NCBI GenBank assembly: GCA_023213395.1
Contig: CM041465.1
Span: 132,439,741-132,503,740, forward strand
Length of the DNA: 64,000 nucleotides
Reading direction: 5' to 3'
Source: Cycas panzhihuaensis
Taxonomy: Eukaryota; Cycadophyta
Each line of letters starts with the position of its first letter. The first letter of the stretch is position 1. Shown here one piece after another: positions 1 through 10,719 of the stretch. The position numbers and the translations under genes were made by a program. Under the pieces are notes generated by a model, which had not been told where the DNA came from, ran no database searches, and saw only the letters and a list, made by a program, of their open reading frames with translations.

Positions 1-1053
1 GAAGGAGTAGCGGGTGGCCACATAGGGAAATTGGCCACATGGCGAAAAATCTTGACGTCGGGATTCTGGTGGCCATCAATGTTCGAAGATGTCAAAAAAT
101 GGGTTCAAGCATGCGATTATTGCCAACGCGTGGGGAAACCTAACCGACAGGATTTCCACCCGTTGCATCCCATACTACCTTTGGCACCGTTCGAGAGATG
201 GGGGCTCGACTTTGTGGGGCCAATCAAACCAGCAGCGCGGAGATCAAAAGCTCGATACATTCTGGTGGCAACCGATTATACGACAAAGTGGGTGGAAGCA
301 CGCGCATTGAGAAAAGCCGATGCAGAAAGCACAGCAAGATTTCTGTATGAGGTAATAATCACGCGATTTGGATGCCCTTTGGAGATCGTCAGTGACCAAG
401 GTGCCCACTTCCTCAACCAAACGATTGAAACATTGACAATCGCCTTCATGATTAGCCATCGGAAATCAACTCCCTACTATCCGAGAGCCAATGGTCAAGC
501 GGAGAGCTCGAACAAGATAATCGAAAACTGCTTGCGAAAGATATGTGACATCGGCAGATCGGATTGGGCTGAGAAGTTACCCTCCGTACTATAGGCTTTT
601 CGTACGACATATAAAAGATCAGTTGGACAGACCCCATTCCAGCTCATATATGGCACCGAAGCCATTCTTTCGACCGAGTTCGAGATACCAAGCTTACGAG
701 TAGCAATACAATGTCGATTAGACGACCTCCAGTCCTTGGAACGACGACTGAAAGATTTAATACGGTTGGAAGAGACACGACATCTAGCAAACTGGGTGCA
801 ACATATAGAAAAACGGCGACAAAAAGCGTGGCATGATCGCCATTTGCGGAAACCACAATTTAGCAAAGGTGATCAAGTATTGTTGTACGACAACAAATTC
901 AAAACGCACCCCGGGAAACTCAAGATGCGGTGGTTGGGACCATACATCGCGGAAAGAATTTTCAAGAACGGATCAGTGCAGCTTCGAGAAATCGACGTAC
1001 CTCTGCTACCAACACGGGTAAATGGTAGCAGACTCAAGCCTTACATTGAGTAG
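1..1053 (+). pseudogene. Ty3/gypsy integrase (element A), one premature stop
   Basis: C-terminal integrase part of a gypsy pol; the 5' part lies outside the window. The frame opens at base 1 and ends at a TAG at 1051-1053. Visible are the last His and the C-x2-C (CDYC) of the HHCC zinc domain, the catalytic core with Asp in LDFVGP, Asp in VSDQG and Glu in NGQAES, and a C-terminal GPY/F module (WLGPY). The only break is a TAG at 592-594, where the relative at 13276-14622 also has a stop and the family normally has Trp. The enzyme would join element cDNA to the host chromosome. The extra ORF and LTR of the same element follow. The family call is secure; the copy is inactive. Confidence 0.93.
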
Positions 1054-1715
1054 CCCAGCTTACCAGCAGGATCAGCTGGTTGTACCATAGCGTATTTTGC
1101 ATGATGTTGAGGCAACCAACTGCCTTGATACCGAGCCATGATCCAGTTCGGTATGGATACAAAAATTGAAAAAAAAAAAAAAAAAACCGTAACTCATTAC
1201 TGATATAAGTAACAGTAGCGTAATCTAAGAAAAATCAGAGGAAAATTCATCGGCATACAAGCAAATTCGATTATGCGTGCATCAAAAGGTATGTTACCGT
1301 GCACGCATTGAAATAGTGATAAAAGTGGAAAATGCACTATACGTACCAAAGGAATTCACTAAAGTACGCATAGTTGAAAAAAGTGACTCGGAATTACACT
1401 ATACGTATCTGAAAAGTACGCGGACAGGTATGCATAGTATAAATAATTTTAAGTGGCTCAATTACATTATACGTGCACGAAAAGTACGTGACAGTACGCA
1501 CAAAGGCAAAGGAGCGTAAGTTAAAATTGTACATTATACGCACCAACGGCACGAATCGGCACGCACCGTGTAAAAGATACTTAAGTATTTGTTTACATTA
1601 TAATGCCAAAGAAAGTACGAATCGAGCACGCATAATGAAAATCTTCAACATTATACGCACTAAGGCACGATAAGACAAAATATGCAAAATGACAAATCAT
1701 TACGCACTGCGAACA
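1054..1715 (+). repeat. Non-coding spacer of element A with degenerate tandem repeat of about 50-68 bp
   Basis: Between integrase and the extra ORF lies non-coding DNA with an A-run near 1168-1186. A degenerate tandem array follows. The core CATTATACG(T/C) or close variants recurs at about 1269, 1335, 1397, 1465, 1532, 1596, 1649 and 1698, with a possible first unit near 1194. Each unit also carries ACGCA/GTACG-type words. Repeats between pol and the 3' LTR are known for Tat-lineage elements, where they can seed satellites. Confidence 0.7.
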
Positions 1716-2960
1716 TTCCGTGCGCAGACGCAGATTTTAACGGACTACAAGACGCAAGGATTTGCTCTGCACGCATCACAAGGTCGCCAAACAGAAACGG
1801 CAAGCGTTCCTCGAGGTACGCGTGCGGTTCTCACCGGCACGCTTTGGTTTCTTTCTTACCTCTGGAAATCCACAGCCATGTTGAGGACAGTAGGGTGCCA
1901 AGAGGCCTACATTCCCAAACTCAAACAGGACCTCCAAGCTCTACCAGCTGCATTTCAGGCGAAGGTTAAGCAGGCGAGGTTGGAAGGACTACATTTTTGT
2001 AACCCTATGTATTATGACCCGGAATTAATGGACCAAATCCTCATGGCCCTAAAAACAGACAACAGTAAGGTCAAAATGGACGCAGATATAGTCCATACTA
2101 TCACTGGACTTCCCATGGAGGAGAGGTTCCATTGGGAACAAAAAGGTCTGAGGTTGACAGAAAATGTGGTCGAGGGAATTATGCCACCTAACACTCAAAT
2201 AATGTCCTTGGAATCGGGGTAGTGACATTATTGACGATGACTACGATGGGTGGCCAAAGTTATTAATTCCGTGTTTTTGTCAAGAGAAAGTATACCTACA
2301 TCCAGGAGGCATGATGCAGTACTATTAAAAATCGGATGGAGAAAGAATGAATTGGTCAGAGTTTTTGGCAGAGAATATGAGGCAACAGTTACAGGAAATC
2401 CGGACACACCCCTTCCGCCATCCTTCATTGCTTTTGGCAATGTTATTTTACCAAAGGTCCGAAGTTCAATTGACCAGAACTACCATCTCTCCTCGGGAAC
2501 CAATCATCAAACTGTGGGTAGCAGAGTTCCCAGATACAACAACGAGCATGGAAGCCAAACGGCGAGTTCAGAAGGTATGCAAAAGGTGCTTACCGTTACA
2601 AAAACACTAGGAACACCTATTCCTCATCGGACGAAGCAAGCCGCTCATCGTCATGAAAAGGAAGAAAGGGGAGGAGGAAACAGAAGAAGAAGAGGAGGAA
2701 GAGCAGAAGCATCCTGGGAAGAATGGGAAGACTTCCCAGCAGCAGCAGAGGTCGGAGAGCCCTCAACACCTCCTACACCGCAGGACAAAGCGGGACCGAT
2801 CATTCAGATGATTAAGGATTTGGAGGCAGGGTATAAAGCAGAGATAGCGACCCTTCAGGAGAAAATAAAGGAGAAGGATGCCATTATTGCCGCCCTGACA
2901 TAGATCAACGAGGAAATTTTGGGAGGACCAAGGCCGCAGGAGCCGCCTTGAGACAGAGTG
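1689..2960 (+). pseudogene. Extra ORF downstream of pol (element A), frameshifted
   Basis: This coding region follows integrase and is not a standard gag-pol domain. The first piece (to 2222) holds a helical segment with PELMDQILMAL and an ITGLP core. After frame changes near 2220-2350 comes a NW..F segment (NWSEFLAENMRQQLQ), then a Glu/Lys-rich low-complexity stretch and a short coiled coil (2800-2903, AEIATLQEKIKEKD) ended by a TAG. The same order occurs at 3855-4870 and, more distantly, at 15271-16920, so the ORF belongs to the element family. Tat-lineage elements are known to carry additional ORFs. It vaguely resembles plant-mobile/plant-transposon-protein type domains, but I cannot confirm this. 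Function unknown. Confidence 0.7.
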
Positions 2961-3027
2961 GGGGAGGGATACCCCGAAATTTTGATTTTTTGGAGTTTTG
3001 TTGAGCAAGGATGCTCAAACCCATAAC

Positions 3028-3854
3028 TGTTGACCCAGGATAGATGTTGGAGTCAAAAGTGATCCAATGGCTGTGTGAGGACCAGAGGTAGGTCAGATAA
3101 CCCGAGTTGTGCAGGCACAGACCGTACGGAGATACGCACGAGGCAAACGGCAGAAAAACAAGCATTGCAGGTACGTGGCGGTGCATACCGAACGGCATAC
3201 GCATGATGAACGCATACGTGAGCGGAACTAACCAAGCGGCGGCGTGACGCACGACTCGAGGACCAGGTGAAGACTGTGGAGGTGCACGACGCACGGACGT
3301 CTGACGGACCCAGAGGATTAATTAATTAAGGCCAAACAAAGTGATTAAGTGAAGAGGTACGCATGACTGAAGGGGTACGGTTATGACAGGCAGTCAGAAC
3401 CCTTCAGCCAAAAGGTACCAGCATGAGTACTTAAGGAGGTACGCATGATTCACCTGGTTAGCGTGAGAGCCGGATATCACGGGTACGCAAGGGTGTAGAA
3501 GACAGTACACATGACAGCTATTTGGAGCATCACTGTATGATAAGTACCATCTGGGTACGCATTGTAATAGAAAGATCAGATCTCGCTAGAATGCTCAGGA
3601 ATGCATTCCAACTTCTGTGTAAATGAACTGTTGAATTAATAAAAGGAAGAGTTACGTGGAAATTGATGTATGCTTGATGTTGTGATGATGATTTCTTTGA
3701 AGTATGTATTGATTGCATCTTCGTGTACCATTCGTGAATTATATATGGAATGTATGTGAATGACCATGTTGATGATCCTGAAACTAGACTATAGCGCTGT
3801 GTAACCTTGACAAGTGCATTGATTCCACAAGGGCGTGGAATCTCCAAGTCAACA
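3028..3854 (+). mobile_element. 3' LTR of gypsy element A
   Basis: The LTR lies just after the extra ORF. It starts TGTTGAC and ends GTCAACA, a perfect 7-bp inverted terminal match. It is homologous along its length to 4979-5860. A purine-rich tract sits near 2955-2968; since it is about 60 bp upstream, the true left edge could instead be near 3000. The U3-like part carries several GTACGCATGA-type words between 3357 and 3565. The right edge abuts the interior of another extra ORF, so element A inserted into a relative. The 5' LTR lies outside the window. Confidence 0.75.
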
Positions 3855-4890
3855 GATGTTAGCTACATTCCTAGGGAAAATTAAACAGATAGGTTGGGGA
3901 GATTTCATTTATGTGCCACCGTTGTATCGGGATTTAGAGTTAATGGACCAAATTCTCATGGCCCTAAAAATAGATATGGGGAGGGTGCAGCTTGATGTTG
4001 ACATTGTTCAGATAGTCACTATGCTTCCCAAGGAAGGAAACACTTTGACAGTTACAAAAGGATTAGAAGTGGATTGATAAACTTGGGTGCAGGAGTTATG
4101 CAAAGAAAATACCCAAATTTATTCAGGAGGTATCCAGATTGCAGATATTAGGGATGAACGACTACAGTGGTTGGCCAAAGTGATTGTTACCAAGTTCTTG
4201 TCTAAATAAAAGCATACTTACATTCTCAGCAACATGCTGCTAGTACTACCACATATTCTGGATGGCATGTGATTTAATTGGTGTGCGTTTATGGTGATCA
4301 ACATGAGGTAGTAGACAGGGGAAATCTAGATGCATCCTCTTCCAGCACCCATCACTCCTATTGACAACATTATTCCATTAGTGCCCTAAAGCCCAACCGC
4401 TGCACATACTTATTTGTCAAGGGGAGCTACCAATGAAGCAATGGGTAAACATTTTGCCCAATACTGCTCAGGATTCTGAAACAAAAAAACAAGTGAAGAA
4501 AGGAATGATGAAAATGGTGAAATGGGTTCAACAAAAATCTAGTAGTCCTATTCCGCTATGATCTAAATACGGTGTGAAGAAGAGTGTCAAATATGGATGT
4601 GTAGAAGTAGAAGACATTGAGTCCACACCATTACTCGAGGAATGGGAGATGGAACCTCTATTTTAGATAGTCACAGTGCTGAGAGAAGGGTCCTCTCAAC
4701 AGTAAAATGCCTTAGAGGGCAACGATAAACAAATTATTCAGATGGTGGAAGAAATGGAGAAAGGGTACAAGGCAAAGATTGCTACCCTATAGGAAAAAAT
4801 GAAAGAGAAAGATGTAATGATTGCCACCTTGACCCAAATCAATGAAGACTTACTGAAGGCTACCAAGACTACAAATGATCCTAGAATGTA
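3855..4890 (+). pseudogene. Extra ORF remnant of an older gypsy relative (element A2)
   Basis: The sequence resumes directly after the LTR of element A, in the middle of a second copy of the extra ORF. ELMDQILMALK at about 3940-3970 matches element A, and a coiled-coil tail near 4735-4860 matches A at 2800-2903. Many stops and frameshifts show that it is older than A. The 5' part of A2 should lie left of the window, beyond element A. Function unknown. Confidence 0.75.
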
Positions 4891-4978
4891 GGGGCAATCC
4901 TAATTCAGAGGAGAAGGAGGAAGACACAAAATTTTGAGAAATTGAAAATTTTTTGAGCATGTATGCTCAACCACCTTT

Positions 4979-5860
4979 TGTTGACCTAAGATAGATGCTG
5001 GGGTCAAATTTGACACTTGTGTGTTCAAATAGTGTAATGTATGGTATTTGGCATTCAATAAGACACTGTGAGTGCAAGTTCACAGCCCAACAGGTATTCA
5101 AGCAGTGGAACGCATAAGATTCCTGTAGAAAACAACAAAAACAACCTTTCGTGGAATGCACGATAGGGTGCATTCTGAAACAGGGATGAACCACAGAATA
5201 GAGCGAGAACTAGTATGTATGAGGAATGCATGAACCAAAATGGGTAGAATGCAAGCCAATGACAACCAGAATCGTACGGACACATGGGTGGATGGTTGCA
5301 ACAAGATTAATCAAGTGTAATCATTAGTTAAGTAGCAAATTAATTATCAAGAGGTGTGTGTTATATAAAAGGGACGATTCTGACTATTGGTCACAACTGT
5401 TCCCCAAAAGGAACGCAAAGAGTATTTATAGGTCATTTCTTACCATTTTGGATGTGAGAGCTGAGTATTTAAGTCGTATCATGTTCTCAGGGGTGTGAAA
5501 ATTGAGTATCTAATTCCTATGGCATGTTTTCTGGTATGGATGCCAAAGTGTAATATAACATGGGTGGTGTTCTAGCAGGAAAGGCCGTATGATGATGTGG
5601 AATTGATGCAAACATTGATGTTGGTTAATCAAACAACTGAGTTACATGGAAAATACGTCTCATATGCTACTTGTGATTGATTTACGATGACGTGATGAAT
5701 GAAAATGTTGTGATAATGTTATGATTAATGCTATACTGTGGACTTATGTGTCATATTGTGTATAATCAACTCGTATGTTGACAAGAAGCCCTAGTCTAGA
5801 CTATTGGAAAGTGACCCTTTGACAAATGCATATTCCAAGGGGCGGAAGGTGAAGTTAACA
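4979..5860 (+). mobile_element. 3' LTR of gypsy element A2
   Basis: Starts TGTTGACC and ends GTTAACA, and aligns to the LTR at 3028-3854 with considerable divergence. A clear TATA element (TTATATAAAAGGG) lies at 5361-5373. A purine tract sits near 4905-4935. It marks the right edge of A2. Confidence 0.72.
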
Positions 5861-7030
5861 AGAAGCACCAAGGACTTAGGTTCCTTAATGGACTATTTTC
5901 ACGCTTGCAGACAAAGTTAGATTACTTTCTCTACCAACACCCTCAATGAGGCCTTATAATACACTCTTAAGGTAGAGCTCCATAGCCACAAGTAGATCCC
6001 ATTTAAGCCACAACATTTTAGGTCACCTTCACAAAGCTGAAGAGCCCGTTTATAGGCAATGATATATCTAGGCCATTAACCTCTCACGATATAAAACAAT
6101 AGAAAAGGGTAAAGCTTTTGTCAAATACTATTGAGTCCACAAGAGCTATTCACATCCATATGATGAATTTCTAAAATAGAAGATGCCACCAATGGCACTT
6201 GCATCTAAGACCCTTGTTGTTGAAGAGTCCTAGATGAAGCAGTAGCAATTCAAGTAAAAAACACTTCTACAATAAATCTCAACCTTACTTTCATGGTTGG
6301 ACCACACTTTGCTACTAATCGAGAAGCTCTCTTCACCTAAAGATGCCAAATGAAGGACATATTGGTACTATAACGACAAAATGAAGAACTTGATCTCAAA
6401 ACAATTGAGTTTTGACCTCAACCTCCAAACATAGGTGCATTTGAATCCCTATCATTTCGAATAGGTCGACAAGGGGTTCCCACAAATCCAAGTTACTTTA
6501 GTCTACCACTTAACATTCGCTATTGTACTGTACATTGACATGGTGACTTGCAGTGTTGTCCCATTGGATTGTGCCAATTTGCTCCTTGGCAATACATATC
6601 ATTTCAATTGGCATGCATGTTGCAATGATCATGAGAACAACTATATCTTATAAAAGGATGGAAAGAAGTACACATTCCTACCTTCTTGAGTAGCTCTACT
6701 TGATGCTTCCATAGAGGTCCTAGGATCTTTAGCTCCTATAGTGTTGCTTCTTCAACCCATCAACATCACAATACCTCATGTTCCATAGGCTAACACCTAC
6801 CATATCCTAGTGGGCATTTCAGATGATCCTAAGGTTCCTTTCTTGATAGATACCATTCTTGACATCAAGACAAGGGGGGAAAATCAATAGAACGTCTCCT
6901 AGTTGGTTGTCAAGAAAGGCAAATTATTCCTATAGACAAATTGGTTCTCCAGAGCAATGGTAGACTAATACTTCCACATCTTAGTGAGTCCCTGAAATTA
7001 GTGATAAGTTCCTCCTAAAGAGGGGTGTAA
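5861..7030 (+). pseudogene. Badly decayed Ty3/gypsy interior (gag end, protease, possible chromodomain)
   Basis: No long reading frame survives, but short stretches are recognisable. Near 5935-5985 is a gag-like stretch (NTLNEA..YTLKVE). At 6545-6670 is a protease-type stretch (VVPLDCANLLLGNTY), similar to VVPLDVCHVVLGSPY of element F at about 61570. Near 6830-7000 a Lys/Trp-rich piece ends before a purine tract, in the place of a chromodomain tail. RT and integrase are not visible, so a large internal deletion is likely. The chromodomain assignment is weak. Confidence 0.55.
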
Positions 7031-7535
7031 TGTTGTGAATTCACACTTAACCCATGTTACATTTTCATCCATCAACATATTTAATATCAATAATGTCGTT
7101 AGTGTAGGCTAAATACACTTTATGCAAATAACAAGCTTAAGCAAGCAAATGACTGTGGTTATGTTATGTTTTATAGTTGAGTTAGTTAATTAGAGTTAGG
7201 ATAAACTCAATTAGTTAGAGATAATTGGTGAAGGATTTGTTAGGGTCAATAGCCATCTAAAACCACTTTCTTTTATTATGAAAGTGTACTCACATTTAAT
7301 AATGAAACAAAAAAAGGTAGGTATTCCCACTCTTCTCTTTCCCACACTTAATATGCAATCCATCCTCGAAACTTGTGTATTTTTACTTTCACTCTGTAGC
7401 AATAGTTCTTTATGTGGTGTTGATATGAAGTTTGCACTAGTAAATTCCTATTTATTAACAATATTAATCCTATCAATTCATCATTCTTCACTTTCATTCC
7501 ACTCCACTCAGTTTGCACACTCATCGCATTAAACA
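7031..7535 (+). mobile_element. Probable LTR of the decayed gypsy element
   Basis: TGTTGTGAATTC begins directly downstream of AAAGAGGGGTGTAA, a plausible polypurine tract. A matching CA end is at about 7535 (ATTAAACA). No second copy is in the window, so the boundaries are tentative. Confidence 0.45.
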
Positions 7536-7851
7536 CATGGTACAACAAGTAGGGAAGATCACAAACATTATCAATAGGCTTTTATCAACTAGAATTCTCT
7601 TGCAATCGCAATCAATGACAAGAAAAGATACGAATGCTATCAACTAGATGGATGTGTGAAAGATCTATAAGAATTGATGATGCTTCCAATTGCAAACTTA
7701 GGTACAAGTATTATCATTTCCTATTAATGGCAAAAGGATATGATTGATGGTTTCAACTTATCTAAATTGATGCTAACTAATAATTAATCATTTGATTATC
7801 TATGTAACATATAATAAAAAAATAATAAGTTAATGATTGATTAATTGTCCA
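7536..7851. other. AT-rich intergenic DNA with target site of the Tat-type element
   Basis: I see no coding signal here. The last five bases, GTCCA at 7847-7851, are the left target-site duplication of the element at 7852-17651. Confidence 0.6.
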
Positions 7852-8467
7852 TGTGTATGGGTAAAAGTAGTTGATTTTGTTGCTACAACTGCTACGGAAC
7901 TGCTATGGTCTTTGCTACAAGCTCTGAGGCACTGCGAGATCGCTACAAGCGCTCTGAGTGCTACTGATTGCTACAGGGGCTACTCGGAACTACTCTGAGG
8001 CTGCTATACAAGTGCAAAGAATCGCTATTCAGTCAGGCAATCTGTGACTATGACAAGCTGCTACACAAGCTGCAATTGCTATTCGGTCTGACAGCGCAAT
8101 CATAGCTAAGAATCGCTACTACCTTGCTATTCGGGCAGAAAATGGGTCTGTCCGAGCAAGCAATAATGACAGTTACAAAGAAGTAACTTATTAGTAGGAA
8201 AACAGTTATGCAACTCCTATATTTTGTATATAAAAGTTGGAACCGCAATGTGCGGAAAACAATCCAGTCTGCATGCATGTATTGTATTAGTGTTGCGCCA
8301 TGTGTTAGGGCAACCATTACATCTTTATTACGGCGGTGCGGTTGTGAGAGGACCAGACGCAGTGCCATGTTTCTGAATGAAAGCAATTCCAGATGATTTT
8401 ACCCCCAAAGTATGTGTCTTTCTCTTCTGCATTTCTGTATGTTACGAGTATGATTGAGGCACACACA
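7852..8467 (+). mobile_element. 5' LTR of the Tat-type element
   Basis: 616 bp. Its U3 is dense in GCTAC/CGCTA words (about 7880-8110). A TATA box (TATATAAAAG) lies at 8227-8236. It ends with GAGGCACACACA at 8456-8467. It is about 60 bp shorter than the 3' LTR, mostly in the GCTAC-rich part. Confidence 0.93.
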
Positions 8468-8470
8468 TAT

Positions 8471-8485
8471 TGGTTCCGTTGCCGG
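8471..8485 (+). promoter_or_regulatory. Primer binding site, tRNA-Asp type
   Basis: TGGTTCCGTTGCCGG starts three bases after the LTR. It matches the complement of the plant tRNA-Asp 3' end at all but two positions near the start. It is where minus-strand DNA synthesis would be primed. Confidence 0.8.
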
Positions 8486-8934
8486 ATTTCCTAACGGAAA
8501 TATGATGAAATACTAAAAACCAGAGGCCGCTCATGCCACCTAAGGTCAACTCGCTGAAGAAGATAGAGACGCGGGATGAAAGAAGCTGACGCTGGGACGT
8601 GGAGAAGAGCCAGGAAGGCGCGCGAAGACCTAGGGAGCCAATAGAGAAAAAACCGGTAAAAAAGCGAAGTTGGAAGGGGTGGCAAGAGGAAAGCGGACCC
8701 AGAGTGCCGATGGAGAATGTAATAAGGACGAGGAGCCCCAGGAAGACAGGAGTCGGCCAAAGGAAGAGAAAAGAGGCAAAATTCCTGATGGAAAAGAAGA
8801 GCCAAACCAAGCAGAAAATAAAGACGAGGAAGAGAGAGACCTGCAAAATTTTCAAGATAATCAGGTACGGAAGAATTTGGAAATAATTCAAAGTTTAAAG
8901 CAAATACAAGTAATTGATTTAGGGCAGCAAAACA

Positions 8935-9141
8935 GAAAATTTGCTGAAAAATCAGCAAAAGGAGAGGCAGCAAACCCAGCAAGGGGTGCGCCAAGAAAAG
9001 ACTGAAAATTTGTTGGAAACACAGCAAGAAGAAGGCTGGCAAATCCATAAAGGGTTGCGGTCAGAAGAAGTTGAAAATTTGCTAAAAATTTAGCAAGTAG
9101 TAGATCGGCAAACCCAGGAAGGGTTGCGACTGAATGAAGAC
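8935..9141 (+). repeat. Three 69-bp tandem repeats in gag N-terminus
   Basis: Units begin at 8935, 9004 and 9073, each starting GAAAATTTG. The period is exactly 69 bp, or 23 codons, so the frame is kept. In the frame of the downstream gag they read ENLLKNQQ..., ENLLETQQ... and ENLLKI followed by a stop. The repeat is Gln-rich and probably helical. Confidence 0.85.
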
Positions 9142-10544
9142 ACAGATAGGCATGATCAACAAAAGAACTGTGTAGAATTGTTGTTAAATCCTGAAAGTTT
9201 ACAGAAAACATTGAATAATGAAGAATTGCCAAGATATAAGAAAACATTGCAGGAGGACTTGAATCCCAAAGAAAAACAAGAATTGACAAACAAGCAAGGA
9301 GGAAGTCTGCAGACTGATATAAGGGAAGAAAATCTGTTAAAATTAGAAGTATACAGCACCACCTCAGCAGGGTGGGACTGTTATATTCTGCAAGTAAAAG
9401 AAGATCACTCTCATGTATTAAACCCATTGTATAGAATGACTCGTATGTTCACAGGGTCATCATTCATTGAGGAGAGCCCAGAAAGTGCAACATTGAAGCA
9501 AGGGGGAAGCGAGGAAGAATTGAACATAATCGAACCAGCAAGACCAGAATCTTCAGGTCCAAGAACAATGTCGCAAGGAAGTGGAGGAAGCCAAACAATT
9601 TCTCCATATGTAGTGGTGCAAAACGATGCTATGTTTGGACATCTTCAGTTTGATGGTTGTGGAGACCCTAGAGATCATCTGGCTTTGTTCTCCAATATGT
9701 TAAAAATTAAGAAAATTAAAGACCCAAAAGAAATCAAAGCTAGATTCTTTTCCACATTGCAGGGAACAGCAATCGTATGTACCAATATGTTGCAAGAGCA
9801 AATCCCAGTTGGGAAGCAGTTCAAACGAAATTTCTGGACAAATTTCAAAGGTTAAGAGATCCAATGGCAGTATTTCAGGCCCTGGAAGAAATCAGGCAAA
9901 TTCCAAGTGAATCAGTTAATGACTTTGATGGTAGATTAAGGATTATATTAAATAAAATGGATCCTCTTATTCCAATTAATCCAATGCTGTCACTCAAATA
10001 TTTTGTACAAGGTTTATTATCTCACTTAAAGGAAAAAAATCATGTTTCATCCTTTAAATAATTATGAGCAAGTTAAAGAATTGGCGTTACGATTTGAAAA
10101 CCAGATGAGTACAACATATAGTGGAATCCAAAATCCTGGGCAAACGTCCTTATGGTCCACAAATCCAGAAATTGAAAAGCTGAAAAAAGAACTGAAAATG
10201 CTAAAACAACAGTCCTTTGTGATGCCTGCTGAAAATCAGCAGAATAAAGAGATCAAAAAGTTAAGAAATGAAATAGCTAAATTAAAAGTGGGAAAATCAC
10301 GAGAGAACGTATGGTGCCCACCCCCTTGCGGACAACAGGGTCATTTTAGAAATGAACATCAGCAAAGAGAGAAGAAATGGTGTGAAATCTGTAAAAGGGA
10401 AAACCATAACACATGGGAATGTTATTACAGAATTCCACCAAGAGAATCCTTTTACCAGAAGGAAAATTCTTCCTTTAAGCAATATAAAGGGAAGACAAAA
10501 CCTCACGCCATACATGCTCAAGATGTGGACATTTCAGGATAGAC

Positions 10545-10594
10545 TGTCCATTAGAGAAATAGGGAAGATTGTCCATTAGAGAAATAGGGAAAGG
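10545..10594 (+). repeat. 25-bp tandem duplication between gag zinc knuckles
   Basis: TGTCCATTAGAGAAATAGGG occurs at 10545 and again at 10570. The 25-bp step breaks the frame between two zinc knuckles. It looks like a simple slippage duplication in this copy. Confidence 0.85.
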
Positions 10595-10719
10595 ATTATA
10601 TATGTGAAGAATGTGGCCCAGCAGACCATGAATGGGCGAATTGTCCAAAGAATCCTGGTCTCAAAATACAAACTTCAAATCTGGCTACAAAAGTTCCAGA
10701 TAAGGAAAAGCCAGTATAT

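Noticed and set aside
1168-1186. A-run as tail of a processed pseudogene or LINE
   Set aside because: It sits inside the non-coding spacer of element A, with no coding sequence ending there and no target duplication.
3855-5860. Reading 1-5860 as one element with duplicated LTR
   Set aside because: The two LTRs are strongly diverged and the second extra ORF starts in mid-domain right after the first LTR, so nesting of two relatives explains it better.
8442-9427. Long open frames on the minus strand (149-185 codons) opposite gag
   Set aside because: They are antisense to the charged, Glu/Lys-rich gag leader, which gives Leu/Phe-rich mirror frames. No domain or start context supports them.
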